A stretch of 44,531 nt of DNA. Origin: Sulfurivirga sp964427185. GTDB taxonomy: Bacteria; Pseudomonadota; Gammaproteobacteria; Thiomicrospirales; Thiomicrospiraceae. Shown here piece by piece: positions 1 through 7,694 of this stretch. The stretch spans positions 1-44,531 of the forward strand of contig CAYRSN010000010.1 of assembly GCA_964427185.1 (NCBI GenBank), given 5' to 3'. Numbering within the stretch: position 1 is the first letter of the stretch; each line of letters starts with the position of its first letter. Made by a program: the position numbers and the translations under genes. The notes below the pieces were generated by a model that saw only the letters and a list, made by a program, of their open reading frames with translations, did no database searches and was not told the DNA's origin.

Positions 1-64
1 ATGTAATTGTGCGCCTTTTTCAACCTAAATGCAATACTCTAAACATTCAAAAATTATCAAATAC

Positions 65-478
65 TTATAAGACTTGTTTATGCGCTTTTACCTGCCAAAT
101 CAACCATAAAAATAACAAAACACAGCTGAATAAATAAAGCACCTGGGACAGACCGTGCAGCTGCGCAAAAAGCTGTGCCTGCTCACCGCGCAGACCTGCT
201 GCTTTCAAAGCCGCCATATGCGGGTTCAACCACACCAGCTGCACCCCCAACAGTACAGCCGCAGCAATTAACCACTTTCTGAAGGCACCCTTACAAAAGA
301 ACACCACGCCCAGAATACAAACTACAGCAAACAGCTCCGCCCACATAAGCAGCACCCCCATCAATGCCCCCGCTGCTACCTTATCAAACAGCGAAAAGGC
401 AACAGGCGCTACAAAATACCCTACTGTACCGAGCACCCCCAGTACAAAGGCCATTAACAGGCGTGCTGCAACACACAT
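65..478 (-). CDS. DUF4149-type small membrane protein
   Basis: 137-residue, strongly hydrophobic protein with about four predicted membrane helices (roughly residues 5-27, 35-62, 66-86 and 112-130), so it should sit in the inner membrane. The sequence pattern and its place directly after greA match the DUF4149 family, often found between greA and yhbY in gammaproteobacteria. No enzymatic motif is visible and the function is unknown. The ATG lies three bases after the greA stop, suggesting translational coupling to greA. It ends with TAA. The family call is from memory of the family and of gene order. Confidence 0.75.
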   Translation of the reverse strand: MCVAARLLMAFVLGVLGTVGYFVAPVAFSLFDKVAAGALMGVLLMWAELFAVVCILGVVFFCKGAFRKWLIAAAVLLGVQLVWLNPHMAALKAAGLRGEQAQLFAQLHGLSQVLYLFSCVLLFLWLIWQVKAHKQVL

Positions 479-481
479 GAC

Positions 482-958
482 TTAACGGTACTCAACCTGA
501 ATAATTTCGTAGTCAATATTCCCGCCTGGCGCTGCTACTGTTACCTCATCACCTTTCTCTTTACCGATCAGAGCCCGCGCAATAGGAGAGGTTACGGAGA
601 TTTTACCATGCGCCAGATCAGCCTCTTCTTCTCCGACGATTTTGTAGATGACCTCTTCATCGGTTTCCAAGTTCAATAAGTGAACCGTTGCCCCAAATAC
701 AACCTTACCATTCGCATTGAGCTTGGTGACATCAATCACTTGTGCATTGGCCAGCAGGCCTTCCAGCTGACGAATTCGCGCCTCAATCAATCCCTGTTTT
801 TCTCGCGCAGCGTGATACTCCGCATTTTCTTTCAAATCGCCATGCTCGCGCGCTTCGGCAATTTCCTGTGAAACTTTAGGACGTTCTTCCTGCTTGAGTC
901 GCCGCAACTCTTCTTTCAGGCGGTCTGCACCTTCTTTTGTCATTGGATGTTTATTCAT
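482..958 (-). CDS. greA: Transcription elongation factor GreA
   Basis: 158 residues, the usual GreA length. GreA binds the RNA polymerase secondary channel and stimulates cleavage of the backtracked transcript. The N-terminal coiled-coil hairpin (about residues 8-75) carries the conserved acidic tip motif AREHGDLKENAEYHAAREKQG. The rest is the FKBP-like C-terminal domain, ending GNIDYEIIQVEYR. The start ATG follows a GGAGAGGTG ribosome binding site. It lies downstream of carAB on the same strand, separated by about 90 bases containing a GC-rich stem-loop. Ends in TAA. Confidence 0.97.
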   Translation of the reverse strand: MNKHPMTKEGADRLKEELRRLKQEERPKVSQEIAEAREHGDLKENAEYHAAREKQGLIEARIRQLEGLLANAQVIDVTKLNANGKVVFGATVHLLNLETDEEVIYKIVGEEEADLAHGKISVTSPIARALIGKEKGDEVTVAAPGGNIDYEIIQVEYR

Positions 959-993
959 TTCACCTCTCCATTCTTCATATCACATAAACACAT

Positions 994-1013
994 CACCCCG
1001 CAAAGGCGGGGTG
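994..1013 (-). other. Stem-loop between carB and greA
   Basis: Perfect 8-bp GC-rich stem (CACCCCGC / GCGGGGTG) with a four-base loop in the carB-greA spacer. No T-run follows on either strand, so it is not a convincing intrinsic terminator. It could be an RNA-processing or stabilising hairpin between the two cistrons. Confidence 0.5.
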
Positions 1014-1048
1014 AAATAAATGAACTGCGATGCTTTTATTTTACTGGT

Positions 1049-4000
1049 TTACTGAAGATCCTGCAGTCGGCAAACAGGCTGCGGATCCAGATAATCCATC
1101 GCCGCCACCATGGCAAAAGCACCTGCAATGGTGGTGGTATAGCACACCTTATGCATCAGGGCTTCACGGCGAATATCCGCAGAATCCTTAATAGACACGG
1201 AGCCATCTGATGTGTTGACGATCAAGTCAATCTCGCCGTTTTTAATGAGATCCACAATATTGGGCCGCCCTTCAGTAACCTTATTGACAACTTCCACATC
1301 AATACCGGCTGCCTGCAACGCGGCTGCCGTACCACGGGTAGCAACCAGCTTAAAGCCTTTATTCAACAGCTGTTTGGCCAAATCCGTCAGCTTGTCACGA
1401 TCCGCCTTACGCACACTTAAAAAGGCTGTCCCTGTGCGCGGCAGCACTGTGCCAGCCGCCAGTTCCGCCTTGGCATAAGCCTGCGGAAAGGTTTCACCAA
1501 TGCCCATTACCTCGCCTGTTGATTTCATCTCAGGCCCCAGAATAGGGTCAACCCCTAAGAATTTAATAAACGGAAACACGGCTTCTTTGACAGAGTAGTG
1601 CTGAGGCACCACTTCTTTTACAAACCCTTGCGCCTCCAGCGACTGGCCAACCATACAGCGTGCCGCAATTTTTGCCAACGGATGTCCCATCGCCTTGGAA
1701 ACAAAAGGCACGGTACGTGAAGCTCGTGGGTTAACTTCCAGCACGTAGATATCATTGTCCTTAATGGCAAACTGGGTATTCATCAGGCCAACCACATTCA
1801 AAGCCTTGGCCATTTTAGCCACTTGATCACGTATTTCATCCTGCAGCTGAGCGGAAATACTATAAGGCGGCAGTGAACAAGCAGAGTCACCGGAGTGGAT
1901 ACCCGCCTGCTCAATATGCTCCATAATACCGCCGATCACAACCCGTTCCCCGTCTGAAACCGCATCTACATCCACCTCTATGGCATCATCCAGAAAGCGA
2001 TCCAGCAGAACGGGCGAATCATTGGAAACCTTAACCGCTTCACGCATATAGCGCTGTAAATCCTTTTCCGTGTAAACAATCTCCATTGCACGCCCCCCCA
2101 GCACATAGGAAGGACGCACCACCAGCGGATAGCCAATCTCCTTGGCCAGCGCCAGCGCTTCTTCTTCACTACGTGCTGTCCTATTCGGCGGTTGACGCAA
2201 ACCAAGCGTATGCAGCAGCTGCTGGAAACGCTCCCTGTCTTCTGCCAGGTCTATGGATTCTGGTGTGGTGCCTACAATGGGCACACCGGCTGCCTCCAGA
2301 TCCCGCGCCAGTTTCAGCGGTGTCTGCCCACCATACTGCACAATCACCCCAGCAGGCTTTTCCACTTCAACGATTTCCAAGACATCTTCCAGTGTAAGAG
2401 GCTCAAAATAGAGACGATCCGATGTGTCATAGTCTGTCGAAACAGTCTCCGGGTTACAGTTGACCATGATGGTTTCATACCCATCCTCGTTCAGCGCAAA
2501 AGCTGCATGCACACAGCAGTAGTCAAACTCAATCCCCTGCCCAATACGGTTAGGCCCTCCACCCAAGACCATGATTTTCTTCTTATCAGAAGGGGTCGCC
2601 TCACACTCTTCATCATAAGAGGAGTACATATAGGCTGTCTTGGTGGAAAACTCTGCCGCACAAGTGTCTACGCGTTTAAAGACAGGGCGAATATCCAGCA
2701 TATGACGCAGCTTGCGTACTGCCTTTTCTGTTACCCCCAGCAACTCTGCAATCCGCGCATCTGAAAAGCCTTTGCGTTTGTAGCGACGCAGAACATCGGC
2801 ATCCAGCCCGTCCAGACCCAGCTTCTGCAGCTCAACTTCCATTTGCACCAGCTCTTCCAGCTGCGCCAGAAACCATGGATCAATTTTGCATGCCTCATGA
2901 ATTTCCGCCAGTGTCCAGCCCGCACGGAAGGCATCTGCCACATACCACAAACGCTCCGGTCCCGGGTGGCGCAGCTCGCTGCGCAAGGTGTCACGCACAG
3001 CCTTTTCATCCATGGTGGCAAAATCCAGCATTTCATTTAAGCCGGTTTTACCCGTTTCCAGCCCACGGATAGCCTTTTGCAGCGACTCCTGGAAGTTGCG
3101 CCCCATGGCCATGACTTCGCCCACAGACTTCATCTGGGTGGAAAGCCGCGGCTCAGCCTGTGGGAACTTCTCAAACGTAAAGCGTGGAATTTTGGTCACC
3201 ACATAATCAATAGTCGGCTCAAAAGAAGCTGGTGTAGCACCGCCGGTGATGTCATTTTTCAACTCATCCAGCGTATAACCGACCGCCAGTTTGGCCGCCA
3301 CTTTTGCAATCGGAAACCCTGTCGCTTTGGAAGCCAGTGCAGAAGAGCGGGAAACCCTCGGGTTCATTTCGATGATAATCATGCGCCCTGTTTCCGGGTT
3401 TACGGCAAACTGCACATTGGAGCCACCAGTTTCCACGCCGATCTCTCGCAGCACGGCCAAGGAAGCATTGCGCATGATCTGGTATTCTTTGTCGGTTAAA
3501 GTCTGTGCCGGTGCAACGGTAATGGAATCCCCTGTATGCACACCCATGGGGTCGAGGTTTTCAATGGAGCAGATAATGATGGCGTTATCATTCTTATCGC
3601 GAATCACCTCCATCTCATACTCTTTCCAACCAATGATGGACTCTTCAATCAAAAGCTCATTGGTGGGCGAAAGCTCCAGGCCAAACTTACAGATCTGTTC
3701 AAACTCGTCACGGTTATAGGCAATCCCGCCGCCAGAGCCTCCCAGTGTGAAAGAGGGACGCACAATGGCTGGAAAGCCCACATCCTCCAAAATCTGCCAA
3801 GCTTCTTCCATTGAGTGCGCCACAGCAGATTTGGGCATATCCAGCCCGATTTTCTGCATTGCCTGCCGAAAGCGATCACGGTTTTCTGCCTTATCAATAG
3901 CATCTTCATTGGCACCGATCAGCGCTACGCCAAACTTCTCCAACACCCCTTCCCGCGCCAGATCCAGCGCACAGTTCAGCGCCGTCTGCCCCCCCATGGT

Positions 4001-4264
4001 GGGCAAAATTGCATCCGGCCGTTCTTTGTCTATGATTTTCTCCAGCGTGCGCCACTCAATCGGCTCAATATAGGTGGCATCCGCCAAATCCGGATCAGTC
4101 ATGATGGTAGCGGGGTTGGAATTCACCAGAATAACGCGATACCCCTCCTCTTTCAGCGCCTTACACGCCTGGACACCCGAGTAATCAAACTCACAGGCCT
4201 GACCGATAATAATGGGACCTGCTCCAATAATCAGGATGCTTTGAATATCTGTTCTTTTAGGCAT
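1049..4264 (-). CDS. carB: Carbamoyl-phosphate synthase large subunit
   Basis: 1071 residues, close to the 1073 of E. coli CarB. It makes carbamoyl phosphate from ammonia delivered by CarA, bicarbonate and two ATP, feeding pyrimidine and arginine synthesis in the cytoplasm. Two homologous ATP-grasp halves are visible: the first at about residues 1-400 (GAGPIIIGQACEFDYSG near the start) and the second from about 555 (GGGPNRIGQGIEFDYCC). An oligomerisation segment lies between them, and an MGS-like allosteric domain fills the last ~135 residues. It starts nine bases after the carA stop, so the two are co-translated. Ends in TAA. Confidence 0.98.
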   Translation of the reverse strand: MPKRTDIQSILIIGAGPIIIGQACEFDYSGVQACKALKEEGYRVILVNSNPATIMTDPDLADATYIEPIEWRTLEKIIDKERPDAILPTMGGQTALNCALDLAREGVLEKFGVALIGANEDAIDKAENRDRFRQAMQKIGLDMPKSAVAHSMEEAWQILEDVGFPAIVRPSFTLGGSGGGIAYNRDEFEQICKFGLELSPTNELLIEESIIGWKEYEMEVIRDKNDNAIIICSIENLDPMGVHTGDSITVAPAQTLTDKEYQIMRNASLAVLREIGVETGGSNVQFAVNPETGRMIIIEMNPRVSRSSALASKATGFPIAKVAAKLAVGYTLDELKNDITGGATPASFEPTIDYVVTKIPRFTFEKFPQAEPRLSTQMKSVGEVMAMGRNFQESLQKAIRGLETGKTGLNEMLDFATMDEKAVRDTLRSELRHPGPERLWYVADAFRAGWTLAEIHEACKIDPWFLAQLEELVQMEVELQKLGLDGLDADVLRRYKRKGFSDARIAELLGVTEKAVRKLRHMLDIRPVFKRVDTCAAEFSTKTAYMYSSYDEECEATPSDKKKIMVLGGGPNRIGQGIEFDYCCVHAAFALNEDGYETIMVNCNPETVSTDYDTSDRLYFEPLTLEDVLEIVEVEKPAGVIVQYGGQTPLKLARDLEAAGVPIVGTTPESIDLAEDRERFQQLLHTLGLRQPPNRTARSEEEALALAKEIGYPLVVRPSYVLGGRAMEIVYTEKDLQRYMREAVKVSNDSPVLLDRFLDDAIEVDVDAVSDGERVVIGGIMEHIEQAGIHSGDSACSLPPYSISAQLQDEIRDQVAKMAKALNVVGLMNTQFAIKDNDIYVLEVNPRASRTVPFVSKAMGHPLAKIAARCMVGQSLEAQGFVKEVVPQHYSVKEAVFPFIKFLGVDPILGPEMKSTGEVMGIGETFPQAYAKAELAAGTVLPRTGTAFLSVRKADRDKLTDLAKQLLNKGFKLVATRGTAAALQAAGIDVEVVNKVTEGRPNIVDLIKNGEIDLIVNTSDGSVSIKDSADIRREALMHKVCYTTTIAGAFAMVAAMDYLDPQPVCRLQDLQ

Positions 4265-4273
4265 GGCTTTCTC

Positions 4274-5416
4274 TTATTTTTGCGCTTTGTAAGCTTGCAT
4301 ATCGGCAATAAACTGATCAAACAAATAGGCTACATCATGCGGCCCCGGGCTGGCTTCCGGATGCCCCTGGAACCCAAATGCAGGTCGATCCTTCAGGCGA
4401 ATGCCTTGAAGACTGCCATCAAACAGGGATTTATGCGTCACCTCAACACCATCAGGCAGTGAGCTTTCCTCCACGGCAAACCCGTGGTTCTGGGAAGTGA
4501 TATAAACCCGTTTGCTGCTCAGATCCTGAACCGGGTGGTTGGCACCGTGGTGACCGAATTTCATTTTGACCGTTTTGGCACCACAGGCCAGCCCGAGCAA
4601 CTGATGCCCCAAACAGATGCCAAACAATGGCACACGCTGCGCCATCAACTGCTGAATTGATTTAATCGCATAATCACACGGCGCAGGATCCCCGGGCCCA
4701 TTGGACAAGAATACGCCGTCAGGATCCATCGCCAACACATCCGCAACGGGTGTTTTTGCTGGCACGACGGTGACCTTACAGCCGCGGTCAGCCAGCATAC
4801 GCAATATATTGCGCTTCACACCGAAGTCATAAGCCACCACATGAAAGCGCGCCTGCGCGGCCTGATCCAAGTGGCCTTCTCCCAATTTCCAAGTGCCTTC
4901 TGTCCACACGTAGGTTTCTGCCGTGGTCACTTCCTTGGCCAGATCCATGCCTTTTAAACCGACAAATGCCCGTGCCTGTGCCACGGCAGCATCCGCATCC
5001 AGATGCTCACCTGCCTGGATAACGCCGTTTTGCGCGCCTTTTTCTCGCAGAATCCGAGTCAACTTACGGGTATCAATATCTGAAATCGCCACAATATTCT
5101 GCGCCTGCAGATAAGCCTGCAAAGACTGCTGGGCTCGAAAGTTACTCGCACGAGGCGGCAGGTCTTTAATAACAAGCCCTGCCGCCATCACCCGGGTTGA
5201 CTCTTCATCTTCGTCATTAACGCCGGTGTTGCCAATATGCGGATAAGTCAAGGTGACAATCTGACGAAAATAAGAAGGATCCGTCAAAATCTCCTGATAA
5301 CCTGTCATCGCGGTGTTAAACACCACCTCACCTACCGTTTCGCCCGCTTGCCCGATGGATCGACCCCAAAACACGGTGCCGTCTTCAAGTGCCAACAGCG
5401 CTGTCTTATCTGCCAT
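4274..5416 (-). CDS. carA: Carbamoyl-phosphate synthase small (glutaminase) subunit
   Basis: 380 residues. It hydrolyses glutamine and channels ammonia to CarB. The N-terminal CPSase-specific domain covers about residues 1-150. The class I glutamine amidotransferase domain follows, with the nucleophile Cys268 in LFGICLGHQLLG and the His/Glu pair in FQGHPEASPGP near residue 352. The ATG is preceded by AGGATAAACAACGCT. Upstream lie a candidate promoter and a terminator-like hairpin that transcripts would have to pass (annotated separately). This suggests attenuation, which is known for pyrimidine and arginine genes in other bacteria. Ends in TAA. Confidence 0.98.
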   Translation of the reverse strand: MADKTALLALEDGTVFWGRSIGQAGETVGEVVFNTAMTGYQEILTDPSYFRQIVTLTYPHIGNTGVNDEDEESTRVMAAGLVIKDLPPRASNFRAQQSLQAYLQAQNIVAISDIDTRKLTRILREKGAQNGVIQAGEHLDADAAVAQARAFVGLKGMDLAKEVTTAETYVWTEGTWKLGEGHLDQAAQARFHVVAYDFGVKRNILRMLADRGCKVTVVPAKTPVADVLAMDPDGVFLSNGPGDPAPCDYAIKSIQQLMAQRVPLFGICLGHQLLGLACGAKTVKMKFGHHGANHPVQDLSSKRVYITSQNHGFAVEESSLPDGVEVTHKSLFDGSLQGIRLKDRPAFGFQGHPEASPGPHDVAYLFDQFIADMQAYKAQK

Positions 5417-5467
5417 AGCGTTGTTTATCCTGTTCTTTTAATGTGCCGTTTCAAAGAGGCTACTTAC

Positions 5468-5505
5468 AAAAAACGGAGCGCAATCCATAAGGATTGGCTC
5501 CGTTT
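5468..5505 (-). terminator. Terminator hairpin / candidate carAB attenuator
   Basis: On the minus strand AAACGGAGC-CAATCC pairs with GGATTG-CGCTCCGTTT (one bulged G, loop TTAT) and is followed by six T. This is a strong intrinsic terminator. It lies after dapB but also downstream of a good sigma-70 match at 5564-5592. carAB transcripts from that promoter would therefore cross it, as in transcription attenuation. A seven-codon ORF (5528-5505, MRERNLL, two Arg codons) ends with TGA overlapping the first stem base, but it has no good Shine-Dalgarno. The hairpin is certain; its role as attenuator is inferred. Confidence 0.75.
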
Positions 5506-5563
5506 CACAGTAAGTTTCGCTCACGCATGCGCCCGAACCCAGAAATTATTTCAAATTGGGCGA

Positions 5564-5592
5564 ATTTTACTGGATTTAGAGGTACCTGTCCA
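5564..5592 (-). promoter_or_regulatory. Sigma-70-like promoter for carAB
   Basis: Minus strand TGGACA, exactly 17 bp, then TAAAAT: five of six consensus bases in each element. The predicted start is near 5557, giving a leader of about 140 nt before carA that contains the hairpin at 5468-5505. This would let carAB be expressed independently of the upstream dnaK-dapB transcript. Confidence 0.6.
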
Positions 5593-5615
5593 TGTTAAAA
5601 CATAGTGCAAAAAGT

Positions 5616-6425
5616 TTATTTCAACCCTAATACTGCTTGCATGTCATACAGGCCGCAAGGCTTATCGTTCAACCATACACATGCCCTGGCGGCTCCCTTG
5701 GCAAATGTCATGCGGCTGGAAGCCTTATGGGTGATTTCCACCCGTTCACCTTCTGTGGTAAACATCACCGTATGCTCGCCCACAATATCGCCGGCACGAA
5801 TGGTTTCAAAACCAATCTGCTTGCTGGGACGTGCGCCGGTAATACCTTCGCGACCGAATACCGCAACCTCTTTCAAATTCCACCCCAGTGTTTCCGCCAC
5901 CACTTCTCCCATCCGCAATGCAGTACCTGAAGGGGCATCCACTTTATGCCGGTGATGCGCCTCAATGACTTCGATATCATACTGTTCAGGATCCAGCACC
6001 GATGCTGCCAGTTGGAGCAGCTTCAACACCAGGTTGACCCCCACACTCATATTGGGCGCAAAGACAATGGCGATCTCTTTCGCCGCCGCATCAATCGCCT
6101 GCAGCCCCGCCTCATCAAACCCCGTGGTACCAATCACAAGTTTTTTGCCGTGCTGACGACAGATTTCAAGGTGCTGTAAAGTACCCTCCGGTCGCGTGAA
6201 ATCGATCGCCACATCAAACTGATCAACCACCGCTGCCAGGTCATCCACAATGTACACTCCCAAGGCATCCATGCCAGCCAGCTGGCCGGCATCGCTCCCG
6301 ATAAAGGCATTGCCCGGACGATCCACCGCCACAGCCAAAGTCAACCCTTCTGTTTCATGCACTGCTTTAATCAGGTTGCGCCCCATTCTGCCTGAAGCGC
6401 CCAGCACCGCTACTTTTATACTCAT
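5616..6425 (-). CDS. dapB: 4-hydroxy-tetrahydrodipicolinate reductase
   Basis: 269 residues (E. coli 273). NAD(P)H-dependent reductase of the diaminopimelate/lysine pathway. The N-terminal Rossmann motif GASGRMGRNL is at about residues 9-18. The catalytic/substrate segment EAHHRHKVDAPSGTA is near residues 155-169. The start ATG lies two codons beyond the dnaJ TAG and in the same frame. A GGGAG within the end of dnaJ serves as ribosome binding site at six bases spacing, so translation is probably coupled to dnaJ. Ends in TAA, followed by the carAB leader region. Confidence 0.97.
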   Translation of the reverse strand: MSIKVAVLGASGRMGRNLIKAVHETEGLTLAVAVDRPGNAFIGSDAGQLAGMDALGVYIVDDLAAVVDQFDVAIDFTRPEGTLQHLEICRQHGKKLVIGTTGFDEAGLQAIDAAAKEIAIVFAPNMSVGVNLVLKLLQLAASVLDPEQYDIEVIEAHHRHKVDAPSGTALRMGEVVAETLGWNLKEVAVFGREGITGARPSKQIGFETIRAGDIVGEHTVMFTTEGERVEITHKASSRMTFAKGAARACVWLNDKPCGLYDMQAVLGLK

Positions 6426-6428
6426 CGA

Positions 6429-7586
6429 CTACTCCCAAGGTGATTCTGAATGTTTGGCATCATCTGTTTTGTGGAAAAAAAATTCTTTTACCTTATCCCA
6501 AAAGCTATGCGCCTTGGGGCTATGCGTATTCTGCTTGCCTTCCAGTGTCGCCTCAAACTGTTCCAGCAACGCTTTCTGCTCTTTTGTAAGCTTCACAGGC
6601 GTTTCAATATGAATGGTGCAGATCAGATCCCCGACCCGGCTGGATCGTACGGATTTCACTCCCTTGCCTTCGACCCTTAGCGTCTGCCCACTTTGTGTAC
6701 CTGGTGGAATATCCAACATCACGGTAGTACCGTCAAGCACCGGCACTTCCACACTACCGCCCAATGCCGCTTTTGGAAAGCTCACCGGCAGCTCACACAG
6801 CAGGTTATTCCCCTCACGCTTAAACAATGGATGCTGTTTAACAAAAATGCGCACATATAAGTCGCCCGCCGGTGCTCCCGGCTCACCGGGCTCCCCTTCA
6901 CCACGCAGGCGCACACGATCACCTGTATCCACACCGGCAGGAATCTTTACCGAAAGGGTCTTAAAGGTTTCCACACGTCCCTGACCATGACAAGTTGCAC
7001 ACGGACGAGTGATTTTCTTGCCTTCACCATGGCATGACGGGCAGGTTTGTGTCATCACAAAAAAACCTTGCTGCACCTGTACCTGCCCCGCACCACCACA
7101 GGTAGAGCAGGTCTGCACCGCATCCGGAGATGCTGCCCCCGTGCCATGACACGCCTGGCAAACTTCATGGCGCGGTATTTTGATATCCACCGTCGCCCCA
7201 AATACCGCCTGCTCCAAGGTGATTTCCAGGTCATACTGCATATCACGCCCCGGCTGGGGGCCACGGCTGCGGCGCGTACCGAAAATATCGCCGAACAAGT
7301 CTTCAAAAATATCGCTAAATCCGCCACCATACTGCGCACCGCCCATGCCTGCATCCTGGTTAACGCCTGCATGACCAAACTGATCATAAGCTGCGCGCTT
7401 TTGCGGATCGGAAAGCACTTCATAGGCTTCGGTGATTTCTTTAAACTTCTCTTCCGCCTGCGCATCCTCCGGGTTGCGATCCGGATGATAGCGCATCGCC
7501 AGCTTACGGTAAGCACGTTTGATTTCCGTCTCACTGGCTGTTTTGGAGACCTGTAGCACTTCGTAGTAACAGCGTTTTTGAACCAT
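6429..7586 (-). CDS. dnaJ: Chaperone DnaJ (Hsp40)
   Basis: 385 residues. Co-chaperone that stimulates DnaK ATPase and delivers substrates. J domain at the N terminus with His34-Pro35-Asp36, then a Gly/Phe-rich stretch. Four zinc-binding CxxCxGxG repeats follow (CQACHGTG, CSTCGGAG, CPSCHGEG, CATCHGQG), then the C-terminal substrate-binding domains. It is the only gene of the window that ends in TAG. The TAG is followed in frame by TCG and the dapB ATG, so readthrough would give a DnaJ-DapB fusion. A terminator-like hairpin separates it from dnaK, but no separate strong promoter was seen. Confidence 0.97.
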   Translation of the reverse strand: MVQKRCYYEVLQVSKTASETEIKRAYRKLAMRYHPDRNPEDAQAEEKFKEITEAYEVLSDPQKRAAYDQFGHAGVNQDAGMGGAQYGGGFSDIFEDLFGDIFGTRRSRGPQPGRDMQYDLEITLEQAVFGATVDIKIPRHEVCQACHGTGAASPDAVQTCSTCGGAGQVQVQQGFFVMTQTCPSCHGEGKKITRPCATCHGQGRVETFKTLSVKIPAGVDTGDRVRLRGEGEPGEPGAPAGDLYVRIFVKQHPLFKREGNNLLCELPVSFPKAALGGSVEVPVLDGTTVMLDIPPGTQSGQTLRVEGKGVKSVRSSRVGDLICTIHIETPVKLTKEQKALLEQFEATLEGKQNTHSPKAHSFWDKVKEFFFHKTDDAKHSESPWE

Positions 7587-7640
7587 AGATCAGACCGTTT
7601 CCTTTTTTATTTTTAAACACAGCCTACTGCGCTTAAAAAT

Positions 7641-7676
7641 AAAAAATCGGGCGCTTCCCAAAGGAAGTTCCCGATT
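7641..7676 (-). terminator. Terminator-like hairpin between dnaK and dnaJ
   Basis: Minus strand AATCGGG..CTTCC / GGAAG..CCCGATT with a short internal mismatch and a four-base loop, followed by TTTTTT-A-TTTTT. It lies right after the dnaK stop inside the hrcA-grpE-dnaK-dnaJ-dapB run. It probably lets only part of the transcripts continue into dnaJ-dapB. Confidence 0.75.
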
Positions 7677-7694
7677 ATACCTTACCCTTTCAGG

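Noticed and set aside
2192..2764. Long plus-strand open frames opposite carB (and similar ones opposite dnaK, glyA, secD)
   Set aside because: They lie wholly inside strongly conserved genes on the other strand, with no binding site or family likeness.
6423..6431. DnaJ-DapB as a designed fusion protein
   Set aside because: dapB has its own ribosome binding site and start, and both proteins have normal ends; readthrough is only a possibility.
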